Below are positions 26,920 through 36,908 of a stretch of DNA of 64,000 nt, piece after piece. The position numbers were made by a program, and so were the translations under genes. The DNA comes from Parvimonas sp000223315 (GTDB taxonomy: Bacteria > Bacillota > Clostridia > Tissierellales > Peptoniphilaceae), in NCBI GenBank assembly GCA_050262155.1, contig CP189843.1:930001-994000 (forward strand). Reading direction: 5' to 3'. The stretch's first letter is position 1. Every line of letters begins with the position of its first letter. Under the pieces are notes generated by a model, which was not told the origin of the DNA, did not search any database, and saw only the letters and a list, made by a program, of their open reading frames with translations.

Positions 26920-27579
26920 TTAGTAGTCTGCAGAAATACAATGAAATTCTATTCCATCCACCACTTCATCTACAACATTATTCAAAGAATATGCATGAAG
27001 ATGTCCATATAAAGCTATCTTTATATTATGTTCCTTAACAAATAGTCCAAAGTCATTTAAAGTTCTATCTTTTTCTACAGGTGGATAATGAAAAAGGCAA
27101 ATTATTTCTTTTTCTTTATTTTTTACAGAATCATAACTTAATTTTAATCTCATAAGCTCTCTGTTATATATCTTTCTGTCTGTATCTTCTGAGAATTCGG
27201 ATGATTTTGGAGAAACCCATCCCCTAGTTCCAATAAATACATATCTTTCCGTTTCAAAACTATTATTTTGTAAAAAGAACATATTTTTCAAATTTAAACC
27301 ATTTACCTTACTTAGACTACTCCACCATAAATCATGATTACCTTTTAAAAAAATTTTCTTTCCGGGAAGACTTTCAATTCTCTTTAAATCATTATATGCT
27401 TCTTCAATTTTTAAAGCCCCAAAAATATCTCCGGGAACGACTACATAATCATCCTCTTTTACGATTTCTCTCCAAGACTTAAACATTCTTTCTTCATAAT
27501 TTTCCCACGCGGAGCCGAAAACCTCCATTGACTTATCTCCAGTATAATCTAAATGCAAATCAGATAAACCGTATATCAT
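26920..27579 (-). CDS. Metallophosphoesterase
   Basis: A 219-residue calcineurin-like phosphoesterase. The metal-binding motifs are in order: SDLHLD (6-11), PGDIFG, KGNHDLWW, LFHYPPVEK and YGHLHA. The chain stops at ISADY, where relatives continue with a few more residues (LNF-P). Other frames downstream carry such residues, so the 3' end may be affected by an indel. It is adjacent to the CYTH gene on the same strand; the substrate is unknown. Confidence 0.87.
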   Translation of the reverse strand: MIYGLSDLHLDYTGDKSMEVFGSAWENYEERMFKSWREIVKEDDYVVVPGDIFGALKIEEAYNDLKRIESLPGKKIFLKGNHDLWWSSLSKVNGLNLKNMFFLQNNSFETERYVFIGTRGWVSPKSSEFSEDTDRKIYNRELMRLKLSYDSVKNKEKEIICLFHYPPVEKDRTLNDFGLFVKEHNIKIALYGHLHAYSLNNVVDEVVDGIEFHCISADY

Positions 27580-27587
27580 TCTAACTC

Positions 27588-28412
27588 CTAAACAAATTTT
27601 TTAACCTTTTCAATACTTTGACTTGCAACCATATATCCTTCCTTATACAAATCAATAACATCTTCCATATTAGTTGTAAAAGATTTGAATTTTAAAGGAT
27701 TAACCGGTGCAAAAACTAATGCTTTTTCTTCCCTTTCAAGTTTATCTACTAAATCCATAGTTTCATTATATTTATTTTTTTTTTTTTTTCATTGATTCAA
27801 TAAATTTAGGATAATCTTTATATGCATACCTTACTATATCACTAATTTCTGAATTTTCTCTTCTATATCCTCTATTTTTTGCAAGCAAAACTACAAATTT
27901 ATCATAACCTTTTTCAATGCTCTCTCAAGTGGATTAGTATTGTACATTCCTCCATCAAAATATGGAAATCCATCAATCATTACACATTTTGCCATATCCG
28001 GAAGTGATGATGAAGCTATTATTTTATCAACCATATCCGAAGTGTTCTTTGCATCCTTTGATGAAAAGAATTTATAACTACCATCAAGCAATGAAGTTAC
28101 TCCTGCTTCAAACTCTCCTTCTAAATTCTTATCGAATTCAGGAAAATCATATAAACTATTAACCATTGATACTAAATCAATCGGCTCTGAAGAATTCTTC
28201 AACATTTCCATATTTTTTAAAAATTCTTGAAATAATTTATTAACATCAAATTTTATTCCACTAAAAAACTCAAATCCTGTAATAGCTCCGGCAGATACTC
28301 CAACAACATAAGGAAACTTTATTCCATTCTCTTTAAAACAATCTAAAACACCTTTTAAAAAAGCTCCCCTCATTGCTCCGCCTTCAATTACCAATGCAAC
28401 TTTATTTTCCAT
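27588..28412 (-). pseudogene. Patatin-like phospholipase, frame broken twice
   Basis: A patatin family protein of about 275 residues when reassembled. The start is the ATG at 28412 after GTGAGG. Motifs are the oxyanion loop EGGAMRGAF, the nucleophile elbow GVSAGA and the catalytic DGG in PYFDGGMYNTNP. Near 27903 the frame is lost in a short A-run (LKKG) and continues as YDKFVVLLAKNRGYRRENS. An A15 run at 27775-27789 breaks the frame again, and the tail reads to a TAG at 27588. Both breaks lie in homopolymers, which suggests sequencing indels, though the A15 tract could also be phase variable. Confidence 0.85.
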
Positions 28413-28510
28413 AAAATACCTCACGTCTTATTAATTATATTTATTATTTTACCATAAATTGCAAAAATATACAAAAAAAGTAAGTCTACGAAATTTAATT
28501 AATTTTTCAA

Positions 28511-29068
28511 TTAATCAAAACATTTATATACATTTAAAATTTCTTTTACATAATTTAAAACAGGTAGCTCTCTATTCAAAATAAGCTTCCCCAGTTTTGT
28601 ATTTGAACATTTTTTATACTCTTTTATAGCATCTTCAAATGTCAATTTAAGTGTTGATAATTTAAAACTCTCAATTTCTTCAATTGTCAAATTTCTGTCT
28701 CCAAACGATTCTATTTTACAAAAATAGTAATTATTAATATTATGTCTATGGATAAGATTATAATAGTCACTTACAACACCTATTTTACAAATAATTTCAA
28801 CTTCTACTCCTAATTCTTCCTTTAGTTCTCTTCTGATAGCAGATTCTAAATTTTCATTTAATTCAACTCCACCACCTGCAGTTTCAATAAGAGTAGCTTT
28901 CCCAAAGTCATCATCTCTATGAACTCTAACAAAGTAAAAATAATTTAAGTCATCAACAACAATTGCTCTGACAATTTGTCTATTGTGATCAATATATTCC
29001 TTATTCCATTCATCATCTTGAAGTTCTAAATCCAATTCTGGTATATCTATATTTATTTTATACTTCAC
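28511..29068 (-). CDS. Nudix hydrolase
   Basis: A 185-residue Nudix protein. The Nudix box is present: G-x5-E-x7-R-E-x-x-E-E-x-G, seen as GGVELNENLESA followed by IRRELKEELGVE. It hydrolyses a nucleoside diphosphate-linked compound; the substrate is not predictable. A longer frame starts upstream, but AAGGAGG sits 6 bases before the GTG at 29068, which I take as the start (VKYKINIDIPEL). It stands between the patatin gene and the leuS terminator. Confidence 0.9.
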   Translation of the reverse strand: MKYKINIDIPELDLELQDDEWNKEYIDHNRQIVRAIVVDDLNYFYFVRVHRDDDFGKATLIETAGGGVELNENLESAIRRELKEELGVEVEIICKIGVVSDYYNLIHRHNINNYYFCKIESFGDRNLTIEEIESFKLSTLKLTFEDAIKEYKKCSNTKLGKLILNRELPVLNYVKEILNVYKCFD

Positions 29069-29131
29069 TTTCAAACCTCCTTGATTAAATAAAATTTTTA
29101 AACATATCAATTATATTACATAAATTATAAC

Positions 29132-29163
29132 AAAAAAAGATATGCAATTAAATACATATCTTT
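29132..29163 (-). terminator. Terminator after leuS
   Basis: AAAGATATG (29136-29144) pairs with CATATCTTT (29155-29163) around a 10-nt loop, followed on the minus strand by T7. It is 10 bases after the leuS stop. Confidence 0.88.
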
Positions 29164-29172
29164 CTTTTATTA

Positions 29173-31584
29173 CTATTTAACAACTATATTACAAATTTTT
29201 CCCGGAACAAAAATTTCTTTTACAACAGTTTTTCCTTCTATAAATTTTTTAACATTTTCGTTATCATAAAGTGCTTCTTTAAAATCTTCAAATTTTACAT
29301 CTTTTGGAATCATTAATGTTGTTCTTACTTTTCCATTTATTTGAATAGGCATTTCAACTTCAGAATCAATTGTTTTAGCTTCATCATATTTTGGCCAAGT
29401 TTGTTCAAAGATATATCCACCAAAATTCATTTCTTGCCATATTTCTTCAGTAATATGTGGGGAAACCGGATTTAATAAAACCAAGAATATTCTTAAATCC
29501 TCTCTTGAAATTTCTTTTGCTGAATAAAATTCATTAATTAAAGTCATAAGAGCAGCTATTGCAGTATTAAATTTAAGACTTTCAAAATCTTCTGATACTT
29601 TTTTAATTGTCTTATGAATTGATTTTTCTAATGATTTCGTCATTTCTTCAGATGAATTTGTAATTTCTTGTAATTTCCAAACTCTGTCTAAGAATTTTCT
29701 ACAACCGTTAATTCCACCATCAGACCAAGACGCACTTCTTTCAAAATCTCCCAAGAACATTTCATAACATCTTAATGCATCTGCTCCGTATTTATCAATC
29801 ATTTCATCAGGATTTACAACATTTCCTCTTGATTTAGACATTTTTTCCCCATTTTCTCCAAGAATCATTCCATGTGATGTTCTCTTAAAATATGGTTCTT
29901 TTGTATTAACAACACCTATATCATAAAGGAATTTTATGCCAAAATCTTGAGTACAATAAGTGCAATGTAGTATGTTCCATACCACCATTATACCAGTCAA
30001 CTTGATTGAAATATTTTAAGGCATCTTTTCCAACAAGATTTTCTTTATTATTAGGATCCATATATCTTAAATAATACCATGAAGAACCAGCCCATTGTGG
30101 CATTGTATCAGTTTCTCTCTTTGCCTTTCCTCCACATTTAGGACAAGTACAATTTACAAATTCATCAATCTTGGAAAGTGGAGATTCTCCTGTTTCTGTA
30201 GGTTCAAATGATTCAAGTTCAGGAAGTCTTAAAGGTAATTCTTCTTCCGGAATTGCAACCCAACCACATTTTTCACAATTTACTAAAGGAATCGGTTCTC
30301 CCCAATATCTTTGTCTTGAGAAAACCCAATCACGAAGTTTAAAGTTTGTCTTTTTATTTCCGATACCAAGTTTTGATAGATATTCAAAAATCTTTTCTTT
30401 TGCTTCTTTAACTGAAAGTCCGTTTAGAAAATCTGAATTAACCAAAATTCCGCTATTAGTATCTGTATATGCTTTTTCTTGCACATTTTCCCCGCCACTA
30501 ACAACTTCAACAATGTCTAAACCAAATTTTTTAGCAAAATCAAAATCTCTCGTATCATGTGCAGGTACTGCCATAATTGCTCCGCTTCCATAAGTCATTA
30601 GAACATAGTCAGAAATAAATACAGGAATTTCTTTTTTAGTACAAGGATTAATTGCAGTTATTCCGTCAATTTTAACCCCTGTTTTGTCTTTATTCATTTC
30701 AGTTCTTTCAAATTCTGATTTCTTTTGAACTTCTAAAATGTATTTTTCAATTTCTTCTTTATTCTTTATTCTATCTTCATATTTTTTTAGTAATGGATGC
30801 TCACAAGATATAACCATATAAGTTGCACCAAAAATTGTATCGGGTCTTGTAGTATATACCAAAATAGTATCATCAATATCTTTAATTTGGAATTTAACTT
30901 CCATACCATAACTTCTCCAATCCAATTGATTTGTTGTGTTTTAACTCTGTCAATAAAGTCAACTTCTTCAAGGTCATCTATAAGTCTGTCTGCATATTCA
31001 GTTATTTTTAACATCCATTGATTTTTAACTTTATGAATAACTTCACTACCACATCTTTCACAACAGCCACCGACAACTTCTTCATTTGATAAACCTACTT
31101 TACAAGAAGTACAGAAGTTTATCGGCATTTCCATTTTATATGCAAGTCCTTTTTCAAACATCTTCATAAAAATCCATTGAGTCCATTTGTAATACTCAGG
31201 ATCTGTCGTATTTATTTCTCTATCCCAATCAAAAGAAAATCCGATACTCTTTAGTTGTTTTTTAAAATTTTCAATATTATTTTTTGTTACAACTTCAGGA
31301 TGAATTTTATTTTTCATCGCATAGTTTTCAGTCGGCAAACCGAAAGCATCCCAACCCATTGTAAATAATACATTTTGTCCTTCAAGTCTTCTTTTTCTAC
31401 TTACAACATCCATTGCAGTATATGGTCTTGGATGTCCTACATGAAGTCCTTGACCTGATGGATATGGAAATTCTATTAAAGGATAGAATTTTTCTTTATC
31501 ATTAATTTCACATTTAAAAGGTTTCTTTTCATCCCAAATATCTTGCCATTTTTTTTCGATATTTTTTGGATTATAATTTTTCAT
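29173..31584 (-). pseudogene. leuS: Leucyl-tRNA synthetase, frame broken twice
   Basis: A class I leucyl-tRNA synthetase of about 804 residues when the three frames are joined. HIGH appears as GLHVGH near residue 46, the CP1 editing domain contains TTRPDTIFGAT and AHDTRDFDFA, KMSKS is in GEKMSKSRGN, and the C-terminal domain ends KICNIVVK. Frame 1 breaks near 30920 (WIGE; relatives read WIGRS, so one A of GGAAGAAGT is probably missing), and frame 2 breaks near 29937 (FWHK, one extra A). Both are 1-nt changes at short runs. The gene is essential and no second copy is in the window, so sequencing error is likely. It is preceded by a T-box and a promoter. Confidence 0.93.
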
Positions 31585-31612
31585 AACATTCCTCCATTCG
31601 TAATAAAGTAAT

Positions 31613-31822
31613 AAAAAAACTTCCGCCTCATAAAGAGACGAAAGTATAAATTCCGTGGTACCACTCTAATTAGTATTAAACTCACTCTAAGATTATAACG
31701 TAATCAACGGCATTTGCATTTTATGAACAAGTTCAATACATCAAAATATTATTTTCCACCAAACAATAACTCTCTAAAAATTTGAATATATTTACTACTT
31801 TCAATCAAAAATTTTATAAAAT
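31613..31822 (-). promoter_or_regulatory. T-box riboswitch controlling leuS
   Basis: This is the leader of leuS. The T-box core GAGTGGTACCAC lies at about 31667-31656. It is followed by an intrinsic terminator whose arms ACTTTCGTCTC (31645-31635) and GAGGCGGAAGT (31629-31619) pair with two G-U pairs and run into T7. Stem I occupies the upstream half. A GAACTTGTTC segment near 31735-31726 contains CTT, a leucine codon, which I propose as the specifier. Uncharged tRNA-Leu should stabilise the antiterminator and allow leuS transcription. Confidence 0.92.
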
Positions 31823-31833
31823 ATAACAAAAAT

Positions 31834-31862
31834 ATAATACCATATTTTTTATTTTTTTTCAA
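31834..31862 (-). promoter_or_regulatory. Promoter of the T-box / leuS transcript
   Basis: On the minus strand TTGAAA (31862-31857), 17 bases, and TATTAT (31839-31834). Transcription would start near 31825, at the head of the T-box. Confidence 0.75.
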
Positions 31863-31866
31863 TACA

Positions 31867-33221
31867 TTATAATTTAAAATCAAAGTTTTCCCTTATAAAT
31901 TTCTTAAAAAAAATATAATTTAATATTCCTTTTAAAAAGGTACAAAAAGAAATTACAGCCCAAATATAAGTTATATCCAATTTTAGATAAAAAACCAAAT
32001 AAGCTAAAGGAATTCTTAATGCATTTGAAAAAGTGCTTATTATAGTTGGTGTTTTTGTATTCTTAAGCCCGTTAAACATTCCTGAAATTCCAATTTCAAG
32101 TGCTAAAAATATCTCTGAAAAGGCTAAAACTTTTAAATAACTAACACCCATTCTAATTGTATTTAAGTCATCTCTTATAAATAATTTGATTATATAATCT
32201 GATGAAAAAAAAAGAAAGAATGAACAGAAAACTCCAATCCATAAAATTATTTTAAGCCCTTTTTTATATCCATTGACAATATTATCATAATTTTTTGCTC
32301 CATAATTTTGTGCTATCAAAGCACAAAGTGCAATGGAAAAGCCTTCAACAGTCATCCAGTTTATAGCTTCAATTTGTACTGCAACATTCTCAGCAGCAAC
32401 TGCATTTTCACCCCAATTAGCTATTATTCTAAGTAAAATAGTTGAGATAAAAGCAAATATACAGGATTTAAAAGCTGTTGGAACACCTAGTCTTAAAACT
32501 TCCTTAAAGGTTGGATTGTTAAAATTTTTAACTAAATTTATTCCTTTAAGGATTCTTCCGTCTAAAATTGAAAATATCATAAAAATACTTGTAACAATAA
32601 TTTGAGATAGAGTAGTAGCAATTGCAGCTCCACTAACCCCAAACTCAGGTAATCCAAAGAATCCATAAATCAAAATCGGATCTAGAATTATATTTACAAT
32701 AAGACCGATTGAATTTGCTATAAAAGGAACTTTACTATTTCCTGAACCATTAAAAACTCCTGAAAATAGCGGATTTAAAAAAGTAAAAGGCAGTCCTAAT
32801 AGAACAATCTTTAAATAGCTATTTGCAAGTGAAATTACTACTTCGCTTTTTATATTGAAAAATTTAATTATATCGAGTCTAAAAATATATAATAATATTC
32901 CAAATGTTATATAGACATAAATAAATTTATGGCAACGGAAGTGTCGATATATTTTCTAAATTGTTTATCATCCCTAGAACCTACACTATACGCAACCCCT
33001 ATTTCTATTCCTGTCTTTGAAACTAAAACCAAAGAATTTGCAAACCACATAATAAATGCGACTATTCCAACTCCTGCAATTGCTTCAGTCCCAAGTTTTC
33101 CAACCCAAAATGTATCCATTAGAGTGTAAGACATTTGAATAAAGGAAGTTGTCATTATTGGAATAGACAACATTACTAAATTTCTATAAATCCTATTATC
33201 TAATAAATTAATTTTTTTCAT
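31867..33221 (-). pseudogene. MATE family efflux transporter, frame broken once
   Basis: A multidrug and toxin extrusion (MATE) protein of about 452 residues. The N-terminal part begins MKKINLLDNRIYRNLVMLSIPIM and includes SYTLMDTFWVGKLG, the family signature. It breaks near 32910 (FMSI, then a stop). The second frame continues with TFGILLYIFRL, NPLFSGVFNGSGNSKVPF and the second transmembrane bundle. A single missing base in a short AT run explains the break. It exports drugs or metabolites using a Na+ or H+ gradient. It lies 10 bases after hslO. Confidence 0.87.
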
Positions 33222-33230
33222 AAGTAATTC

Positions 33231-34119
33231 CTACAATTTTTTTAATAAATTTTTAATATGTTCAACACTTTTCTTGTACTTTTTATCACAAAAATTACAA
33301 GAAATTTCTATATCTTTTCCATCTTCTACTATATCATTAAGCTCTTTTTTACCTAAACCCAATAACATATTATCTATTTTTTTTCATCACTACAATTACA
33401 TTTATAATGAATAATCTTCTCTTCAATAATTCTTATATTAAAGATTTTCAAAATAGAACAAATATAATCATAAAAAAACTCATATCATCAGTTTTTGAAG
33501 CAAGATAATTTTCCAATTCAATCTTAAACATATCTGAATAGATTTTAAATTGTGATAAATCTTTTTCAGTATAATTTGGCAAAAGCTCCATCATAAATCC
33601 AAAAGAAATATAACTATCTTCAAGCTTTTTTACTTGTAAATCAATAGAAGTTACAGTTTGATTTGATGCACTAAAATAATTAGTAAAATTTTCACTAATA
33701 TCTGAAGAAATTATACTTGTTTGTCCAATATAAGGAGCTTTAAGTCCTAAGTCCTTTATCAAAACAAGTATTCCCTTATCTCCTATAAAGTCCTTTGAAG
33801 ATTTTCCTTTTTCATAAATTTTATCATATTTACTTAAATTTTTATTTTCCAAATATCCTGTTATAAAAGAATTATTATACAATTTTGAAATTATAAGACC
33901 ACATTCTCCATTTGTCTTTAACTTCAAATCAATTGTATCTGTATCATTTTTTAAATCAGAATAAAGCAACGCATTCATCGTTAAAACTTTTCCCATCTCA
34001 ATATTTGCACTTACAGAACTCTTTTGTAATTTTTCAAAATCATTTACTATATCATCTGTAAAGGCAAAGAAAAATCTCATTGAATTATGCTCATCAATAC
34101 ATCTTAATATTTTTGCCAT
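33231..34119 (-). pseudogene. hslO: Redox-regulated chaperone Hsp33, frame broken twice
   Basis: Hsp33 holdase, about 295 residues when joined. The N-terminal domain starts MAKILRCIDEHNSMRFFFAF. The frame breaks in a T/A7 run (33472-33478) and resumes as YDYICSILKIFNIRIIEEKIIHYKCNCS, giving the first CxC zinc pair. It breaks again in an A8 run (33377-33384), and the rest supplies CNFC, the CxxC pair, near the C-terminus. All four redox-switch cysteines are therefore encoded. Both breaks are in homopolymers. AAGGAG precedes the ATG. Confidence 0.88.
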
Positions 34120-34187
34120 AAAAACTCCTTAATATTAATTATATATAAAAATTATATACTAAAATTTTAAAGAAATCAATTAATAAA

Positions 34188-34753
34188 TTAATATATTTTT
34201 CCGTATTTTTTCTTCGCAATTTCAGTATATTTTTTAATAAATTCTCCTTTTGATTCTGTATAAGCATCTCGATTATGTTCAAATTTTTTCCACAGAGATA
34301 ATTTTAGTCTTTCATACTCTTTTGCAATTTCAGAATTTTCAAATAAATAATCTCTAAAATACAATTCATCATTATCTCCTGCTAATCTTATATGCAAATG
34401 AAATACTTTTTTAGCAATCCTTTTTCAGTATAGCCTTTATTCATAGAAATTCTCTTTTCATCTTCACTCATACAAAGCCAATTATTTTTTAATAATATCT
34501 CTTTTACAAACTTTAAATCTTCATTATTCTTAATCTCTAAAAGAATATCTACAATGTTTTTTGCCCATATTGTAGGAATATATGTACTTCCTATATGTGA
34601 AATTCTGTAAATTTTTTCGCTTGGAATTAAAGATAAAATATTTAGTTTTTCATCTTCATACCAAGTTTTCCATTCATCATTATGTTCAACTAGAAATATT
34701 GGAAAAATTTCCCATAATTCCTCTAAACTCATTTCATTTAATTTTTTACTCAT
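34188..34753 (-). pseudogene. GrpB family (UPF0157) protein, frame broken once
   Basis: A GrpB-family nucleotidyltransferase-like protein of about 188 residues. The N-terminal part has the family motif RISHIGSTYIPTIWAKNIVDILL (the HIGSTxxPxxxAKxxIDI pattern). After the glycine-rich KGYTEKGLLKK the frame breaks at an A5 run near 34403, and the second frame gives HLHIRLAGDNDELYFRDYL, the other family signature. It may be a protein of stress or CoA metabolism, but its function is unknown in bacteria. It is followed by about 70 bases before hslO. Confidence 0.85.
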
Positions 34754-34778
34754 AAAATTTCCTTTTGTTTGAATTTAA

Positions 34779-34804
34779 AAAATCTCCTAAAAAAAGGAGA
34801 TTTT
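34779..34804 (-). terminator. Terminator after the cold-shock gene
   Basis: AAAATCTCCT (34779-34788) pairs with AGGAGATTTT (34795-34804) around A6, with a T-run beyond on the minus strand. It separates the cold-shock gene from grpB. Confidence 0.88.
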
Positions 34805-34879
34805 ACTTCTTGATTAATATTAATATCATAACATACAAAAGTATGTAGAAATTGAATTTTCATTTAAGAAAAAACAATC

Positions 34880-35082
34880 TTATAATTTAACAACACCAGA
34901 AGCTTGAGGACCTTTAGCGCGCCATCAACTATTTCAAATTCAACAGCTTGTCCTTCATCTAAAGTTCTAAATTCACCAGTTTCTTCTAATGCTGAATAAT
35001 GTACAAATACATCTTCTCCATTTTCAGTAGAAATAAATCCAAATCCTTTAGCTGCATTGAACCACTTTACAGTTCCTTTCAT
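34880..35082 (-). pseudogene. Cold-shock protein (CspA family), frame broken once
   Basis: A CspA-type OB-fold protein of about 66 residues with both RNA-binding motifs: KGFGFIS (RNP1) and DVFVHYSAL (RNP2). The frame shifts at a GGCGCGC sequence near 34918-34923. Without one GC pair the reading continues GAKGPQASGVVKL to the TAA at 34880, the universal C-terminus of the family. GGAGG precedes the ATG. It has its own promoter and terminator. A dinucleotide duplication by sequencing error is the simplest explanation. Confidence 0.9.
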
Positions 35083-35138
35083 ATCCTTTAATCCTCCAAT
35101 ACTATATAGGAAATATGTAGTAATAATACTACCTTCAT

Positions 35139-35167
35139 ACTATAACACAATTAATAGAATAAAGCAA
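35139..35167 (-). promoter_or_regulatory. Promoter of the cold-shock gene
   Basis: On the minus strand TTGCTT (35167-35162), 17 bases, TATAGT (35144-35139). The leader before the cold-shock gene is about 50 bases. I see no extended cold-box. Confidence 0.6.
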
Positions 35168-35174
35168 GTAATTT

Positions 35175-35786
35175 TTATTCATCTTCAAGCATACTTAATT
35201 GATTTTCCATTTGCTTTCTAATTTTTTCTTTTTCATAATAACATTTTCTGCAAAGAGGCTCATAACTTTCTGAAGCTCCAAGTTTTATTCTTTCATCATC
35301 ATGTGTCTTTCTATAACTAACCCAAGCATCAACTCCGCAATTCGCACAAACTGCATGATGTTTATATAGATAATCTGCTCTTGGCATTAACTCTTTTACC
35401 AACTCAAAAGGCTCTGCTTTAAAGTCCATATCAAGACCTGCAAGAACAACTGTAAATTCATTTTCTAAAAATAAATTTAAAGTTTCAACTATCTTATTTA
35501 TATCACCCTTAATGAATTGTACTTCATCAATACCTATAATACTTGCGGTACTGGTTTTCATATATTCAATAATTTCGTCAATATCTTCAACAGGGATTGC
35601 CCTCATCTTAGTATTATCATGAGTAACTATTTCTTTATCTGCATATCTGTTATCAAACTTCGGTTTAAATACCACAGTTTCATATTTTGCAATTTCAAAT
35701 CTATTTAAGTCTTTCCATAAACTTGAAGTCTTTCCCGAGAACATACTACCTGTATGTAAAATTAATTTACCTTTATATTGATGCAT
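35175..35786 (-). CDS. tdk: Thymidine kinase
   Basis: A 203-residue type II thymidine kinase. P-loop GSMFSGKTSS (13-22), the Walker B region GIDEVQF, and a zinc-binding lid: CANCG and CRKCYY near the C-terminus. The thymidine-binding YEPLCRKC segment is present. It phosphorylates thymidine in the salvage pathway. It starts three bases after the cyclophilin gene stop, so the two are cotranscribed. Confidence 0.95.
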   Translation of the reverse strand: MHQYKGKLILHTGSMFSGKTSSLWKDLNRFEIAKYETVVFKPKFDNRYADKEIVTHDNTKMRAIPVEDIDEIIEYMKTSTASIIGIDEVQFIKGDINKIVETLNLFLENEFTVVLAGLDMDFKAEPFELVKELMPRADYLYKHHAVCANCGVDAWVSYRKTHDDERIKLGASESYEPLCRKCYYEKEKIRKQMENQLSMLEDE

Positions 35787-35788
35787 AA

Positions 35789-36385
35789 TTAACCCTCAAA
35801 AACTTTTTCTTCAATTGATAAAATTACAATATCTTCTACCGGCTTGTCGTTTGAACAATAAGTATTTGCGATTTCATCAACTACTTCCATTCCCTTAAAT
35901 ACTTGACCAAAAACAGTATGTTTAAAGTCTAACCAGAATGCTCCTCCAAGTTTCTCATAAGTTTCTACAACTTCATCAGGATACACTTTTTTATCTGAAT
36001 TTTTTAAATAATTTACATAATCATCAGAAATTTTACTGTTTTGAACTATAAAAAATTGACTTCCATTAGTATTAGGACCGGCATTTGCCATTGACAAAGC
36101 TCCTCTAAAGTTTCTAAACTCACCATCAAATTCATCTTCAAAAGATTCTCCCCAGATACTTTCTCCACCCATTCCTGTACCTGTTGGATCTCCACCTTGA
36201 ATCATAAAATCTCTTATAACTCTATGGAAAATAACTCCATTATAATATCCTCTTTTAGCCAATGTAATAAAATTTTCACAAGTCTTAGGAGCAACTTCAT
36301 TGAATAATCTTAAAGAAATTTCTCCTACATTTGTCTTCATTATATAAACTTTTTCTCCAATTTTAGGCATTTCCAATTGTTTCAT
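35789..36385 (-). CDS. Peptidyl-prolyl cis-trans isomerase, cyclophilin type
   Basis: A 198-residue cyclophilin. The conserved FHRVIRDFMIQGGDPTGTG (about 54-72), ALSMANAGPNTNGSQFFI and VFGQVFKGMEVVD are all present. There is no signal peptide, so it is cytoplasmic. An insertion of about 30 residues (EKLGGAFWLDFKHTVFG preceded by DDYVNYLKNS) is typical of clostridial cyclophilins. It catalyses proline isomerisation during protein folding. Confidence 0.95.
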   Translation of the reverse strand: MKQLEMPKIGEKVYIMKTNVGEISLRLFNEVAPKTCENFITLAKRGYYNGVIFHRVIRDFMIQGGDPTGTGMGGESIWGESFEDEFDGEFRNFRGALSMANAGPNTNGSQFFIVQNSKISDDYVNYLKNSDKKVYPDEVVETYEKLGGAFWLDFKHTVFGQVFKGMEVVDEIANTYCSNDKPVEDIVILSIEEKVFEG

Positions 36386-36415
36386 AATCTTACTCTCCTT
36401 TAAATAATTTTTTCT

Positions 36416-36908
36416 TTAAATTGCTCTATATATTAATGTTATATATCGTCCCTTTAAAAATTGTTCATCTTCAAATTCACCCTCAACTTTAAGTCCACAT
36501 TTTTCCATCACTTTTCCAGAAGCAATGTTTTCTTTAATATGCATTGCACAAACTCTATTAACTTTTAAGGTATTAAAAGCATAGTCAAGCATAAAATTTA
36601 AAGTCTCTGTCATATAACCTTTGTTCCAAAAATTCTTATTTAAAACATATCCGAAGGATAAGGAATTATTTTTTATATCCGCTTTGTATTCAAAAGAACC
36701 GATACATTTATTAGAAATTTTTTCAACTATTGCAAAACAATATTTATTTTTCATAAAAACAATCAGTAATTACTTTTTCAGTTTCCAAAATATTTTTGTG
36801 TTTATCCCAAGTAACGAATTTACAAGTTTCATCATCACTTCCAAACTCAAAAACATCATCTATATCATCTAAACTGAATTTTCTAAAAATTAATCTTTCA
36901 CTTTGCAT
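36416..36908 (-). pseudogene. GNAT family N-acetyltransferase (RimJ-like), frame broken once
   Basis: An acetyltransferase of about 163 residues resembling those that acetylate ribosomal protein N-termini or other amines. The start is the ATG at 36908 after AAGGAGTT, giving MQSERLIFRKFSLDDIDDVF. The frame breaks at a T5 run near 36757 (DCF, then KNKYCFAIVEK). The rest has the acetyl-CoA site NFWNKGYMTETLNFMLDYAF and ASGKVMEKCGLKVEG. It overlaps the end of rluD by 11 bases. Confidence 0.82.

Noticed and set aside
29173..31584. Three separate leucyl-tRNA synthetase genes or a split synthetase
   Set aside because: The pieces are collinear parts of one enzyme in alternating frames with overlapping non-homologous tails, which is a frameshift pattern and not a functional split.
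27891..34119. Recoded UGA (selenocysteine) as a cause of the premature stops
   Set aside because: The coding signal moves to another frame at each break and many stops are TAA or TAG, so recoding does not explain them.
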